Shown: positions 12,013 to 25,309, counted from the stretch's first letter. The stretch is DNA of 64,000 bases from Closterium sp. Naga37s-1 (GCA_947471745.1 CANJKZ010000084.1:2216501-2280500); one strand, 5' to 3'. Translations and numbers: made by a program. The notes: generated by a model from the letters alone, not told the origin.

Positions 12013-12252
12013 TGTTACGAAAAAATCTTAGCTAGGCGCCGGGTTTAACTATGGGCCTGGGCTAGAAGCCTAGGCCAAGCGGGAGTCGAGAGGTTTGTGC
12101 CAAGGAGGAATGTCGAGAATGAGGGGCTTCACTATAGGTTTGCAATAACATATAGCAAAGGAACAAAGAAGGTGCTCCACCAAACAAATAATGAAAGAAC
12201 TACACTACAATAAGTACAGCAAGCAGGATAGATATTAAATATAACTTAAACA
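12013..12252 (-). repeat. 5' LTR of element B
   Basis: The plus strand reads TGTTACGAAAAAATC at one end and ATAACTTAAACA at the other, that is TG..CA. It sits immediately next to the primer binding site, which fixes the inner border. The outer border is inferred from the CA and from the start of the 71-bp repeat at 12257. No partner LTR remains, because the 3' end of B is lost at the junction with element A. Confidence 0.6.
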
Positions 12253-12395
12253 GTTCGAAGCGGTTCACTGCGGTTGAGAGGGGTCTAGAGCAGTTATGAG
12301 CGGTTCTGGTTCTGGCGGTTTCTCACGAGGGTACAGGGTGGGGCGGCAGTTACTGGGTGTGGCGGCGGGTACAGGATGGGGAGGCGGGTACAGGG
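12253..12395. repeat. Second copy of the 71-bp repeat plus minisatellite units
   Basis: 12257-12327 repeats 11131-11201, then about four GGGTACAGGGTGGGGCGGC-like units follow up to the TG of the element C LTR. No gene is seen. Confidence 0.8.
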
Positions 12396-13304
12396 TGTTA
12401 TAGTCTAGAGTCCACTTAGGGGTCGCGGATGCCCATGAAACCGCCTAAGCAGAATCTGCTCTGTTCAAAACGCCGTCACGATCAGCTCCAATATTCTACA
12501 AGACTGAAACTTGGAGAGAATTTAGCTTCAGGTGTCTGCTTTCCAACGGTATATTTCTTGCTTTCATCAGAGGTGTATGCGCTACGCAGCGAACGAAAAC
12601 GTAAGCTCGGCTGAAAACGTGTAGTTTCATTGATGTAAGGAAGAGGTAAGTACAACATTGCCTAGGGGACTCTTAAGGGGTTGGGACACTTGGATGTTTA
12701 GAGCTGTACTCAAGGCTACCAATAGTGAGTCAAGCCAACCATGAGTCAGCTTGTCTTCCCACTTGCACCCTCTTGCAAGCTGCTTCCAGGAAGACCACAC
12801 TTCTCAAAAGGAGGGTGGTAGAGTCCCACTTGACCACCTGTACTTCTTGTCTCATTCTCTGTCCCTGCACCATTGGCATGACAACAATGAAAGAGTGGCA
12901 AGGGAAATGCTGCCAACAGTGCACCATGACTACTGAACAGTAACTTTCGACAGCTGTCACGTGCTTCTCCGATGCTGGATTGTCCTGAAACTCTGAGACC
13001 ACATGAGCAACACGTCAAAGCACTGCCACACCGGTTTTCAGACAAATGAGAGCTTGGTAGATGAGTCAGCATCCGAAATGGTTAACTCGGGTGTTACCAA
13101 AAAAGAGTAACACACACTTCCGGGAAGCCATAAGTCTTGAAACTAAAAATGTTGCCATGCCTTGTAAACTGCTTCAAAAAATCTGATCCTTTGAGAGTTT
13201 GAAGAACACATGTCGAAGCACCTCCCCACAAAATTCCAAAAGCTGAGCAGACTTGTAGGCTGAATGGGAGTGCGATGAACGTACCACTAAAGTGCTTTCA
13301 TTCA
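12396..13304 (-). repeat. 3' LTR of copia element C
   Basis: Plus-strand bounds are TGTTATAGTCTAGAGTCC and ..GCTTTCATTCA (TG..CA). It matches 17809-18806, the other LTR. On the minus strand a purine-rich tract (AGCTAAGGGA) directly precedes the LTR start, as expected of a polypurine tract at about 13305-13314. Small indels separate the two LTRs. Confidence 0.9.
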
Positions 13305-13334
13305 TCCCTTAGCTGCTCCCTGAAGCTGTCTCCC

Positions 13335-16300
13335 TTAGTTGAAGGACATGCCACACAAGGTGGCACAGCTCCAATACTGATGCTCTGCAAGCCGCTTAGT
13401 CAAGAAATCTGCAGGTTGCTTGGTAGTGTTGATGTAGTGCAAGGAGATGGTGCCCTTCTTCACCTCCTTCCTCACCCAATGCCACTTGATATGCATGTGC
13501 TTGTTCATCCCATGGAGCATAGCATTACGCGCCATTGCAATTGCTCCTTGGCTGTCACAAAACATAGGTGTAGGACCCTCTTTGCTCCTGCCCCAACTCC
13601 TCAAGCAACCTCCTAATCCAAACCACCTCCTTCACTCCATGAAACAACGCCATGTACTCGCTCTCCGTTGATGAGTGGGCTATCTCTCCTTGCTTCTTAG
13701 ACTTCCAGCTCACTGGACTCCCTCCAACACAGCATATATAGCCACCATGGGATGTAGCATCACTGATGTTACTTGCCCAGGTAGCATCGGTGAAGCACGA
13801 GAGGTACAAGTGCCCACGAGCGAGCTGTGAAACTGAAAGCGCAATGTCAGGGCGAGTGTTGACCGAAGCGTACATCAAGCTCCCCACCATTGACTGGAAC
13901 TGATGCTGCAACTCGTACTCCAACACCTCACCCTCCTCTTCATCAAGGTGCAGCTGAAACCCTGAGGGTAGAGGAGTCTTTACACTCCTCCCTTCCTCCA
14001 GCCCATACTTTTCCCCCATGCAAGGCACTTGTGTTGGTGAAGCCTCAACCATCCCTTGTCCCGCTCCACGTGAAGACCAAGGTAACACCCCACTGGTCCA
14101 AGGGCCTTGCATTGAAAGGTCTCCTTCAGCTTCCCTTGCACCTCTTGATCCTCTCCAGGGATGGAGAGAAGAGGAGGATGTCATCGACGTAGACAAGGAG
14201 AAACACATTCTCCTCCTCCCCCTCGGTTGTGAAGAGACTCTCGTCGCACCCACTAACTTTGAAGCCAAGAGCCTCCAACGCCTCCACCAGCCTTGCATAC
14301 CAGCACCTTGGAGCTTGTTTGAGGCCATAGATGGCCTTGTTGAGCCTGCAAACACGTCCGCTCACATCGTCATACCCCTCTGGCTGCTTCATGTAGATCA
14401 CCTCATCTATCACGCCATATAGGAATGCCGTCTTCACATCCATTTGCTCCACCTTCCAGCCACAAACGGCAGCGGCTGCTAGCAACACCTGGAGCGTAGG
14501 AGCCTTGGCAACAGGAGCAAACACCTCTTGAAAGTCGATCCCCTTTCTCTACTGAAAGCCCTTGATCACAAGCCTTGTCTTGCGCCTCTCCAATTTCCCC
14601 TCGGCATCGGTCTTTACATGTAACACCCACGTGCAATCCAATGCCTTTCTTCCTGGGGGCAGATTGGTGAGGGTCCACGCTTCATTCTCCATATGGCTCT
14701 TGAACTCATCCTCCCTTGAAGCCAACCAAGCCTCTCGATCATCTCCAGCGAGAGCTTCCTTCATTGACGCCGGCTCATGAGGTAAGTTGACGCCAAAGCA
14801 ACAAATCTGCTCCATCTCCCCCTCGGCTCCCTTCTCCTCCTCATCTTCCTCCTCCTGGACCAGCAATGCCTTGGGAACCCCAAGTCTTTCATACTTGAGG
14901 AAATCCCTTGGGTGGGCAGCTCTCTTGGGCCTCTCCTTGGCTGCTCCTTCCTTGGCTCCACCACGGACAGCATCACGCTTCCCTTGGGTTGTTCGCCTTG
15001 GTGGAAGCTTAGGGGATTGTGTAGGCTGCTGAACCTCCTCCTCGGTATCACCTCTCTCAGCTACAGGGGCCTCCCCTTGCTGCAGTACTCCTTCCATATC
15101 TGTTGCCTCCCCTTCAGCACCTCCCAAGTCATGTGACACCTCTGTCAACTCTGAAGATGAGGACAACTCGATGGGAATGAGAAGTGGGTCGTTCGTTCCC
15201 ACCTCTATTCCAAGCGGAATGGTGACCTTGCTCCTCCCCCGCTCCGACCACTCCTTGAACATGAGCCCCTCCATGAACTTGACATCTCTGGTGGTGAAGC
15301 CGGTGTTGGATTTTGGGTCCCACATGAGCCAGCCCTTGCTCCCCCATGCAAGACCCAAATGAGCAGCCCACACCACCGCCGCTTGAAGCTTGTCACGCTT
15401 CTCCTTAAGAACATGCACGAGCCCCATGCACCCGAAAACACGAAGCATATCCACCAGGGGCTTCTTGCCACTCCACTTCTCCATAGGGACCCAATGCTGA
15501 CCTCCCACATGAGTCAACACCCGGTTCTTGATGACGGTAGCATGACGAATAGCGAGGGGCCAGAACCGCAAGGGTAGACCCGAGTCCACCAATATCGTTC
15601 TCCTGTCCTCTATGATGGTCTGGATCGCTCTCTCTACCATGCCGTTGGACTGAGGGGTGTAGGCCGTGGTGAGCTGCTGCTTGATGCCGTGCCGCTTCAA
15701 CCAGCTCCGGAACTCTGCTCCCAAAAACTCCCCACCACGGTCGCTACGAATCGCCTTCACCCGCTTGCCGCTCTCTCGCTCCACCATGGGCAGCCACTCT
15801 TCAATGATGACCCTTGCAGCATCACTCTTCTTTGCAAGTGGAAAAGACCAGGTGAGCCTTGTGTAATCATCCACCATAGTCATGGAATACAGGGCCCCAC
15901 CATCTCCCTTCACCTTCATGGGCCCCACAAGATCCACATGCACGAGCTCCACCGGGTCACTTGACTGCCCCACCGCCGAATGGAAGGGAAACCATGAGAA
16001 CTTGCTGGTCAAGCAAGTCTCACAAGAGCCCACCTCATTGGGCTCCCCGTTTATCCTCAGCCCCTTGACTCTTTCCTCCTTAAAGAGCTGCTGTAACTGA
16101 GGTAACGCCACGTGGCCAAAGCGACGGTGTGCGGTGAGCCAATCCGTCTCACCCGTGCTAGGAGTTACACTTGGTAGAGCACCCCCCCCCATGCACAAGC
16201 AGCCCACCATCACTGCCATCACCACCTCCTCCATTGGTTACGTGGCTTGCATGCCCTCCTCTTACAGCTTCAGCAGCCAAGCGCGCAGCCGCCTCCTTCC

Positions 16301-17769
16301 ATGGCAGCACCGGTATCTCCCACATGGACCGGTGCATGTCCTTGCCACCTCGGAGGTCCCACAACACGCGCGCGTCCAGAGTTGCCTTGAACACCTTTGT
16401 GCCCATCATCTCCATCTTCATCCCTGCCTCACTCAATGCATGGTAGAGAGAAGGTTGGCACATATTCCAGGGACAAGAAGAACACGCTTCAGCCCCACAA
16501 GCCTCCCATCCGCACCCATAAACATGGCTCTCCCTTGGCCACGCACGGGTACAACTTGGCCGGTGGCTGAAACGATGGTGGCTGCCTTTGATGGCTTGAC
16601 TTCATCCAGCAGATCCGCTCGGTTGGTCATGGTCATGAAGGCTCCCGAGTCGATGACCCAATGGGAGGAGCGGTGAAAATCAACCTTGCTGGCTGGTACA
16701 ACCATGTCATCGGAGCATGCCTCTCCTACATGGTACAACATGCCACCATGTCTGCCAGCACCTCCATCGCCCTCCTCACTGCCCATGCCTTCTCCCATAG
16801 CTCCATGAACACCCTTAGAGCCTTCAATTGATGGCTGACCAGGCCTCCAACCGTCAGGTAGCTTGCGACACTTAAACCACGTGTGACCTTCCACATGGCA
16901 ATACCAACACTTGCCGCCACACCGCTTGCCTCCCTTGTTGCCACGCTTCCCTCCCGTATACTGCTTCCCTCCAGAGCCTTCCTTGGCCTTGCCTTTCTTG
17001 CTGCCACGTCGCTTGAAGCATTTCATGCAGTAGGCAGAGCCTCCACCTTCACCGGCAGCAGCAGTCAGCTCCTTCCTCCGAAACTCCTCTTGAAGGACTT
17101 GAGCACGGATCCACTCAAGGGACCATGAGTCCTTCATGCCATTGAGGTTGACCACCAAGGGGCCCCACGACTCCAGCAGCAGGGAGAGAGCCTTGTAGCA
17201 ATTGATGTTCTCCGGGTAGTCCACACCAGCAGCAGAGAGCTTCACATAGAGGTCCCGGAGTTGATCGAACGCTCCTTGCACGGCATCACCTCGTTGATCT
17301 TCACCGCATGGAGTTGTCGCTCGAGCACCACCACCATCGCTTCGCTGCTGGGGGCATGAACATCCTTCAATATTTTCCATGCCTAGGGACCACACTGGAT
17401 ATCTTTGATGAGATGCTTGACGTGGTGCAGCTGGTTGGATTAGAGGCATTGAGAGAGAAGGAAGAATCCATCCTTGGATCGGCGATCCCATTCCTTGGTC
17501 GTTCCTTCGCTCGCAGGCCTCTTCAATTCTCCATCCATCACTTCAAGCAGCCCATAATGGTTAAAGAGGAGCTACATCCTGAATCTTCATGATGCCCAAT
17601 CCTCCCCAGAGAACTTCACCAGGTTGAATCCCTTCACATCATCCTTGGCTGGTGTTGAAACGGATGCTATTGATTCAGATCCGCCTGCAACGCCTCTTCC
17701 TGCTTCCCCAGCGCCCCTCACGCCACCACTGCCACTAGGACCAGCTGGAGCAGAACCTTCAACCTCCAT
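13335..17769 (-). pseudogene. Element C gag-pol polyprotein (several breaks)
   Basis: Minus-strand order is normal for copia. Gag starts at 17769, is broken near 17590-17490, and carries a zinc knuckle CWYCHVEGHTWFKC (CX2CX4HX4C). The protease has HWVIDSGAF. GAG-pre-integrase and integrase (16234-14549) show WLTAHRRFGHVALP, HVDLVGPM, RSDRGGEFLG and QSNGMVERA, so the DDE residues are present. Reverse transcriptase has LVYVDDILLF. RNase H contains STESEYMALFHGVKEVVW and ends at 13335. Breaks: an amber codon at 14549-14551 where the related elements have Gln, a frameshift near 14130-14350, and another near 13560. Both LTRs and a good primer site remain. Confidence 0.9.
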
Positions 17770-17794
17770 ATTGATTTAGGAACAGAGAAGAACC

Positions 17795-17806
17795 GCTCTG
17801 ATACCA
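17795..17806 (-). other. Primer binding site of element C
   Basis: The minus strand reads TGGTATCAGAGC and continues GGTTC, the canonical initiator tRNA-Met complement, two bases inside the LTR border at 17809. Confidence 0.9.
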
Positions 17807-17808
17807 CT

Positions 17809-18806
17809 TGTTATGGTCTAGAGTCCACTTAAGGGTCACGGATGCCCTTGAAACCACCTAAGCAGAATCTGATGACTTCGAACCGCCTCTGTTCAAAACG
17901 CCGTCATGATCAGCTCCAAAAACATACGAGGCTGAAACTTGGAGAGAATTTAGCTTCAGGTGTCTGCTTTGCAACGATATATTGCTTGCTTTCATCAGAT
18001 GTGTATGCGCTACGCAGTGAACGAAAACGTAAGCTTGGCTGAAAACGTGTAATTTCATTGATGCAAGGAAGAGGTAAGTACAACATGACTCTCAAGGGGT
18101 TGGGACCATCCTGGGAACTCAGAGAAGGTTGAGTCCTAGGGGAGGAAGGCTAGAGAAGGATGGGAAATGTCCTATCTAGGTCAGCAAAGCCAACCATACT
18201 TGGATGTTCAGAGCTGTACTCAAGGCTACCAATAGTGAGTCAAGCCAACCATGAGTCAGCTTGTCTTCCCACTTGCACCCTCTTGCAAGCTGCTTCCAGG
18301 AAGACCACACATCTCGAAAGGAGGGTGGTAGAGTCCCACTTGACCATCTGTACTTCTTATCTCATTCTCTGTCCCTGCACCATTGGCATGACAACAATAA
18401 AAGGGTGGCAAGGGAAATGCTGCCAACAGTGCACCATGACTACGGAAGAATAACTTTCCACAGCTGTCACGTGCTGCTCCAATCCTGGGTTGTCCTGAAA
18501 CTTGGTGACCACCTGAAAAACACGGCAAAGAACTGTCACACCGATTTTCAGACCAATCAGAGCTTGGTAGATGATTCAGCAGCCGAAATGTTGAACTCGG
18601 GTGTTACAAAACAAAATACAAAACACACACTTCCGGAATGCCATAAGTCTTGAAACTAAAAATGTTGCCATGCCTTGTGAACTGCTTAAAAAAAACTGAA
18701 ACTTTGAGGGTGTGAAGAACAAATGTTGAAGCACCTCCCCACAAAATTCCAAAAGCTTGTTGTAGGCTGAATGGGAGTGCGATGACCGTGCCACTATAGT
18801 GCTTTT
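17809..18806 (-). repeat. 5' LTR of element C, cut by element D
   Basis: Begins TGTTATGGTCTAGAGTCC and matches 12396-13304 throughout, with some extra segments near 18090-18180. It ends at ..TAGTGCTTTT, a few bases short of the expected ..CATTCA, exactly where the TGTTAGAGAC of element D begins. D therefore landed in this LTR. Confidence 0.9.
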
Positions 18807-19653
18807 TGTTAGAGACTACTGAGTCTATGAAGATTAGGGGACGAAATATATCAAAATCGTCAACTACAACTCTGGACAGAATTTGCGTCGTCACAAGAAA
18901 CGTCGTCGACCAAACACGCACAGTTAGAATTCTCTGAAACTCAATTATACTGTAGCCCTTGACCGTGGCTATCTTTCCCAATTTGAATAGTATCAATATA
19001 TGGAGTATAGCTTGAGTTATGTATTTCGGCGCACTAGGGGGTATGCTGCCATAGATACTTAACTCAATCACAGTTTACTCACAAGTTCCACAAGAAAGTT
19101 AGAGTAGCAATTGAACCAGGTAGGAGGGGATGAGGAGGACGAGAGGGAAGGTCCCAAAGGATTCCCCAACCAAGGAAACCTCATACCACACAATTCCCCT
19201 CTCTATAGGCACCCCAACTTTGACATTTGTCACTTTCCCAACTCATGCCATCCACCTCACCCAACTTGGCCACACTTGCCAACCTGGTTTGGCTTCTCCC
19301 AACCACTTGGCATCATCTACAGTAATGGTGACGAATTTCCCAACCCCCAAAATTCTGTACCCCATATTGAGTCAACCCGCAAATTCCCATAGTCGCTGTA
19401 TCACAATCAAAAAACTTCGAACAATCATATCTTTCTTGTTCTTGCTTCGATCGCGATGATTCTTGGTTCGTCGGAAAGCTCTTGAGCAGAGAAGTCACTT
19501 CAGATATCTGCCCAAGCCAAATAACATTCTCACACACACTCAGAAAATCCAAACCATACCAGACAAAGATTCTTGCACACACCACGCATGCAATGCACGA
19601 ACATATGATGGGAGGCAGACAGACGTGAATGCAAATGATATCATCGCATAATA
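18807..19653 (-). repeat. 3' LTR of element D
   Basis: Plus-strand start is TGTTAGAGACTACTGAG. The end reads ..CATCGCATAATA, where the partner LTR has ..CATAACA, so the terminal CA has decayed. It is followed by AACTCCCCCTCTGG, the complement of a CCAGAGGGGGAGTT polypurine tract. It matches 25310-26306 and 61508-62343. Confidence 0.9.
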
Positions 19654-19710
19654 AACTCCCCCTCTGGCTGCCTACCATCATCCCACATGCCATAGCTCAA
19701 GCATGCACCC

Positions 19711-22700
19711 TCAATGCACACTCATTCCAGCAAGCTTCATCCCCTTCAAATGCTCATTTTCAGCCAGGCACTTGGTGAGAATGTCTGCTGCCTGCTGCTA
19801 GGTCTTCAATATCTCCAACCGAACTTCCTTGTCCAGGAGCCTCCTCACCCAGTGCCACTTGGACCTGATATGATTTGTCAGCCCATGAAGACATGCATTC
19901 TTGGCCAGCTTCAGAGCTGATTCATTGTCATAGAACATCATAGTCGGCTCCCTCTTACAAACACCAATCTCCTCCAACAAACGCCTCAGCCACACCACCT
20001 CCTTCACCCCATGATGAAGGGCCATGTACTCGGTCTCACACGAGGACAGCCCCACCTCGTTCTGCTTCTTGCTGCGCCAGCTCACTGCACCACCTCCAAA
20101 CAGGCACACATATCCTCCAATGCTGGTGCCATCCGCCTTCACAGAGTTGAAGCTAGCGTCGGTGTAGCAAGTCAAGAGCATCTCCCCCTTGCCCAAATCA
20201 GCAGCACCCCGTTGCTGCCTTTGCCTCACAGCACTGTACTCCAAACCCACAGATGCTGTAGCTCTCACATAGTGGACCAACCTCTTGGCCGCTTCTAGCT
20301 GCTCATGACTGGGGCATGAGAGCACACTGGCAAGCCTAGATGTAGCAAAGGCAATGTCAGGCCGCTTGTGGTTAGCCACATAGTTGAATGCCCCAACCAT
20401 GGAATGAAACAACTTCCTGTCGCTTTCACCCACCACCTCCTCATCGAAACCTGAAGGTAGTGCGGTGGCTGGCTTTCCTCCATCTTGCAGCCCATACTTC
20501 TCAGCCAGCCCCTCACAGTACTTCCTCTGGTGCAACCTCAACACTCCCTTGTCAAGGTCTCTCTCCACATGCATCCCAAGGCAATACTTGACATCTCCCA
20601 TCTTCCAGCACTTGAACTGCATCTCCAGCATCTCCTCCACACGCTCAATCATTGCAGATGACTCAGAGAAGAGAAGGATGTCATCCACATACACCAGGAG
20701 CATGAGGAACTGCTCCTTCTCTTGCAGCAGGAACAAGCTGTGATCACACTCGCTCTTCTTGAACCCCCCAGCCAGCAGTGTCTCCTCCAGCTTGTGGTAC
20801 CATGCGCAAGGAGCCTGCTTCAGGCCATAGATTGCCTTCTTGAGCCTGCACACCCTGCCGCTCCCATCATCCAACCCCTCAGGCTGCAGCATGTACAGCT
20901 CCTCTAGGATGATCCCATTGAGGAAAGCAATTGTTATGTCCATCTGCTTGATCCTCCATCCACGGTTTGCAGCCGTTCCCAACATCACCCTTAGTGTAGT
21001 CCCTTTCCCCACAAGAGCAAAGATCTCGTGAAAGTCCTTCCCCTTTGTCTGCTGGAACCCCTTAGCCACAAGCCTTGACTTGTAGCGGGTCAGCTCCCCA
21101 TCAGGTCCGTACTTGTGCCTCAAGATCAGCTTGGAAGAAATGGCCTTCTTCCCAGGAGGCAGCTCACACAGCTCTCACGTTTCATTCTCCAGCAGAGAGT
21201 CATACTCCTCCTTCACACTCTGCTTCCACTTCTCAGCATCGGGCCCACTCAAGGCCTCAGCTAGCGTCTTGGGCTCAGGGACGGCTGCCCAGTAGCAGTG
21301 TGCTATCTCATCCTCATCACACTGCTCAGCCACACTCCCAGCCCGTACCACCTTTGGCTTTCCAAAGCTAGGATAGGTCAGCCTGTTAGGAGGGCGCACA
21401 TCCCTCCTAGGACAGTCTGGCGGACGTCGGGTATGTGGTGGAGCATCTTGCTGCTGCTGCTGCTGTTGCTGCTGCTCCTCCACCTCAGGTTCTCCCCCAT
21501 CCTCAGTCACCCCAGAGATCTCCTCCTCTGAGACAGTGACCTGTACTTGCCTCGAAGGTCGCTGCACCTCATCGGCCTCAATGATCAGCGGTGTAGTAGG
21601 AAGCTTCTGCTGCTGCTGCTTCCACTCCTTGTAGTACAAGGACTCAAGGAACTTCACATCCCTTGACACAGTCAGCTGCTGGCTGGTCAGGTCCCATATC
21701 AACCAGCCCTTGTGATCCTTAGCAAGCCCCAAGTGTACTCCCCATCTCCCAGAAGCCTCCAACTTTCCCCTCTTCTCCTTAGGCACATGAAACACCACCA
21801 TGCAGCCGTAGGCTCTCAACATGTTGACTGCTGGTGCACTCCCATACCACTTGGTGTAGGGGACCCACTGCTTGTCCCCCACAGTCGCCAACACCCTATT
21901 CTTCACAAGGGCGACCTGCCGCAGTGCAGTCACCCAAAACGGATCCGGCAGCCTTGCACGCCCAAGGAGAGTGCGATCACCTTCTTGCAGAGTCCGGCTG
22001 AAGCGCTCAGCCACGCCATTCTGGTGAGGGTTGTAGGGCACCGTAAGTTGATGCTGGATCCCCTTCTTCTTCAGCACTGCCTCAAAATCAGCACCAATGA
22101 ATTCTCCCTCGTTGTCAGTGCGGATCACCTTCACCTTGTGTCCGCTCTCCCTTTGAGCTCTCGGCATCCACTCCTTAAGAACAGCCGCTGCCACTTCCCC
22201 CTTAGTCTTGAGAGGGTACACCCACACTGCACGTGTGTGGTCATCCACAATGGTTAAGAAGTAGCGGCTGCCCGAGAGAGAAGGGGCCCTCGTAGGGCCC
22301 ACCACATCCATGTGCACAAGCGCGAGCGGGGCTTTGGCTGGTCCTGTACTGCTGCTGAAGGGAAACTTGGTGAATTTAGTTTCAAGGCATGTAGGGCAGC
22401 TCCCAATCTCCTTTGCTGCCCCCTTCACTGTGGAGATTCACTCTACAACGGTGGTGGGCTAGACTACGAGGTTGGCATGAACTACTAGGAGTGATGGTGG
22501 CTTTGTCTAGTTCCTTAGTGCTTGCACAGTCACAGGAGAAATCGGCAAGAGTTTCCACTAGCAAAGTTAGAATTCCAGAATTGTTCAACAAGCAATGACA
22601 ACAATGACTACATTTGGCACCTAGCAACTCTGCAGCTAGCCTGGTCGACCGACAGCATAGTATGGTCGACCGCCTGCCAGCGTTGCGTAGAGGAGCCGCG

Positions 22701-25089
22701 CCAACACTGCAGAAAGACGACCTGCCAACGCAGCAGGTCGACGGTGTGCCAACGCTGCAACAGAGTGGCTGTCCAGCGTTGCCCCGTAGAAGACAGCAGT
22801 GCGCACGATCGCAGGTGCGCGCAGACGATTGGCCGGACTTGCACTGTTGTGCATCCGTCGGCTGTTGTCTGCACCTGACGAGCCACATCGCCTCAGGGAT
22901 ACCAACCCGAAGTCGCCTTCGCCATCGCGACCTCGACGACGTTCGCGTGCCTCCGCAGAACTCGCCGAGCAGGTTACCCAGTCGACCTGGACAACCCCAG
23001 GTACCCCTGGTCGACCACAGCTCCCGTCGAGCTACCCCTTGGTCGACAGACCCCTTCCATCGACCAGAACTGTCAACTGTTGTCGACGAGCTCCCCTCGT
23101 CGACCGCCGCTCACTTCTCAGGTCCACGGACTGCTCCGTCGACCTTCAGTCGAACATTCCCTCCTGGTCGACGGCCCAGCCGTCGCCCAAACCTGACAGT
23201 TGCAGCTGTCGAGCTCCTTGATCGACAGCAACATCACAGCGGTCCCCAACAGCTCGACGAAGCCTGTCGAGCAGCCCTTCCACTGTGAGCAATCGGCTGC
23301 TACTCCCGTACATCCGACCAAGTCGTCGGCGTTGCCCAAACGAGGGCGGGTCCAACACTCCATTCCCGTTAACATTCACCTCCAACCCCTTCAAGTGCCC
23401 ATCCTTCACTAACTTCTGCAGCATAGGAAAATTCACATGACACAGCCTCTCGTGCCACGTCTCCCAATCAGCCTCACCACTCCCAGATGAAGCCTTTGCC
23501 CATGCAGCTGTCGCATCCACACCAGCAAGCACCTCACCATGTGGCTGCTGTGTCTGCTGCACCTTCTTGACTGCATCCAGGGCCCCATCAGTTGGCGCAG
23601 TCTCCTCTCCTCCTGCAGTTGCTTTAGCCGTTGCTGCAGCCCCTGCCGTTGCTGGTGGTTTCCCATTCCAAGGGATGATGGGCAGCTGCCACAGATCCTT
23701 GATGCAGCTGTTCTTCTCCTCCAGATCCCACAACAACAGCTTCCCAAGCTTTGCACAGGAGCTGGTTGGGCCGAAGGTCACTTTGGCCTTGCTCTTCTGC
23801 AGCCGGCGCACAAAAAGAAGGTTAGCGGACAAACCTTCAAACAACAGCACATTCCCCAGCCCCACAAGCCCCTCATTGGCTCCCATTACCTTGGCATTCC
23901 CAGCACCAATAACAGGGAACAAAGCGCCTGAAGCGGCAGCCACAAACTTAATCTTTCCAGGGGGCTTTACCTCGTCAAGCAAATCTGCCCGTGGAGTCAT
24001 GTGACTTGTGCAACCTGAATCTATCACCCAGTGAGTGAGGGGGTGCATCACAACCTTCCCAACTGAGCCCACATCACCCTCACTCCCTTTCACATCCTCA
24101 ACCATGAGGAACATCCCAGGGTCGGCTTTACCGTGTGCACCATCACCTTGTGCACCTGAACCTTGCACAGCGCCACCTCGTGCACGTTCACCACTTGGCG
24201 GCTTCATGCCTGGAAGCGCCCATCCCTCAGGTCGGCTGAAACACTTGAACCACGGGTGTCCAGCCTTCTTGCAGTACCAGCACGCTCCCTCCATTCGGGT
24301 TCTCCCGCTGCCAGCAGAGCTCCCATGCCCCTCGTTGTAGTCACCTCGGCCCCTCCCTCTGCCAAAGCCTCTCCCACGGCCTCGGCCTCTCCCTCCCCCT
24401 CTTCCTCTGCTGCCTCCTGCAGCTCCATACTCCTCAGCAGTTTTGTTGGCAGCACCACCACTCGTGTGGCGCCTGCGGAAGTCGTCCTGCAGAATCTACT
24501 GCCGTAGCCACTCAGGTGTCCACTGGTCTTGCTGAGTGTTGAGGGTGGGGATGAGGTTGTCCCACGAGTTGTCGAGCACCGAGATAATCTTGGTGCACTG
24601 CTGCATCTACGACACATTGCTGCCCGCCGCTGCTATCCTCGCATAGGTGTCCTTGATCTTGTCAAGGACCGGCTTCACATCATCGCCCGGTCGCATGGAG
24701 AGGGCAGCCAGCTCCTTCTCCAACACAATCACCATCGGCAGTGTGTTGGGCTGAATCACGTCGTGCAGTAGCTTCCATGCCATTGGTCCGGAATCATCCA
24801 ACTCCACCAAATCCTTGATGTGTTGGAACATGTCGTTGTTGACCGATTGAAGGATTAGGTCGTACAGCACCGCGTTTTTCTCAATCTACCGATCACGGTC
24901 GTTGCCTTCCTCCGGCATCTTCTCTTCTCCCATCGCAAGTTTCAGCAGCTTGTAGCGCTTAAATGCACTCCGCATCCGCCCGCTCCATTCCTCATAGTTG
25001 GAGCCATCCAATGCCTCGATATTGGATGGTGGCGGCTCATTCCTCTCAGCTGCATGTCCACTCCCTTGACTCATTTCCTCTGCTCCCAA
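19711..25089 (-). pseudogene. Element D gag-pol polyprotein, interrupted by a solo LTR
   Basis: The minus strand reads Gag from 25089 (MGAEEMSQGSGHAAE), with breaks near 24885 and 24480. The zinc knuckle is CWYCKKAGHPWFKC near 24280. The protease has HWVIDSGCTSHM. GAG-pre-integrase (WETWHERLCHVNFPML) is cut at GLEV by the 946-bp LTR at 22429-23374 and resumes as KEIGSCPTC. Integrase shows HMDVVGPT, RTDNEGEFIG (normally DNGGEF) and NGVAERFSR. Reverse transcriptase has QMDITIAFLNG and LVYVDDILLF. RNase H has SSCETEYMALHHGVKEVVW. In-frame stops: TGA for Trp at 21175-21177 and TAG for Gln just below 19800. Its closest relative here is element L. Confidence 0.9.
22429..23374 (-). mobile_element. 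Solo LTR of the element A family
   Basis: The insert runs from TGTGGAGATTCAC to ..CCGTTAACA (TG..CA) and is flanked by the 5-bp target duplication TTCAC at 22424-22428 and 23375-23379. The intact protein of element L (GLEVKGAVKEIGSC) shows the empty site. Read on the minus strand it aligns end to end with the LTR at 2379-3284, including the GTCGACC-rich centre. There is no primer site or internal region, so it is a recombined single LTR. Confidence 0.92.
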
Positions 25090-25295
25090 TCACAAGTTTC
25101 AGCTCCCCCCTTGCTGTCCACACCGAAGTCCCACAATAGTTTCACAAGTGTCGGTGCCAACGAAATTTCGGAAGAGTTTCCCCTTAGCAGAAGTCACATG
25201 CAACCTCCAGAACTCCACTTAGGCACGCCCACATGCCATAGTGGGTCTAGGAGGGTCTTCACACCTCAGTAGACTCCTCACAAAGTCCTTAATCA

Positions 25296-25307
25296 GCACT
25301 GATACCA
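25296..25307 (-). other. Primer binding site of element D
   Basis: The minus strand reads TGGTATCAGTGC, one base away from the initiator tRNA-Met complement TGGTATCAGAGC. It lies two bases from the LTR at 25310. Confidence 0.85.
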
Positions 25308-25309
25308 CT

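Noticed and set aside
11139-12013. Long frames on both strands, rich in Pro/Ala/Gly, possible gene
   Set aside because: They coincide with minisatellites on both strands and lack any domain. The region is better explained as the leader of element B.
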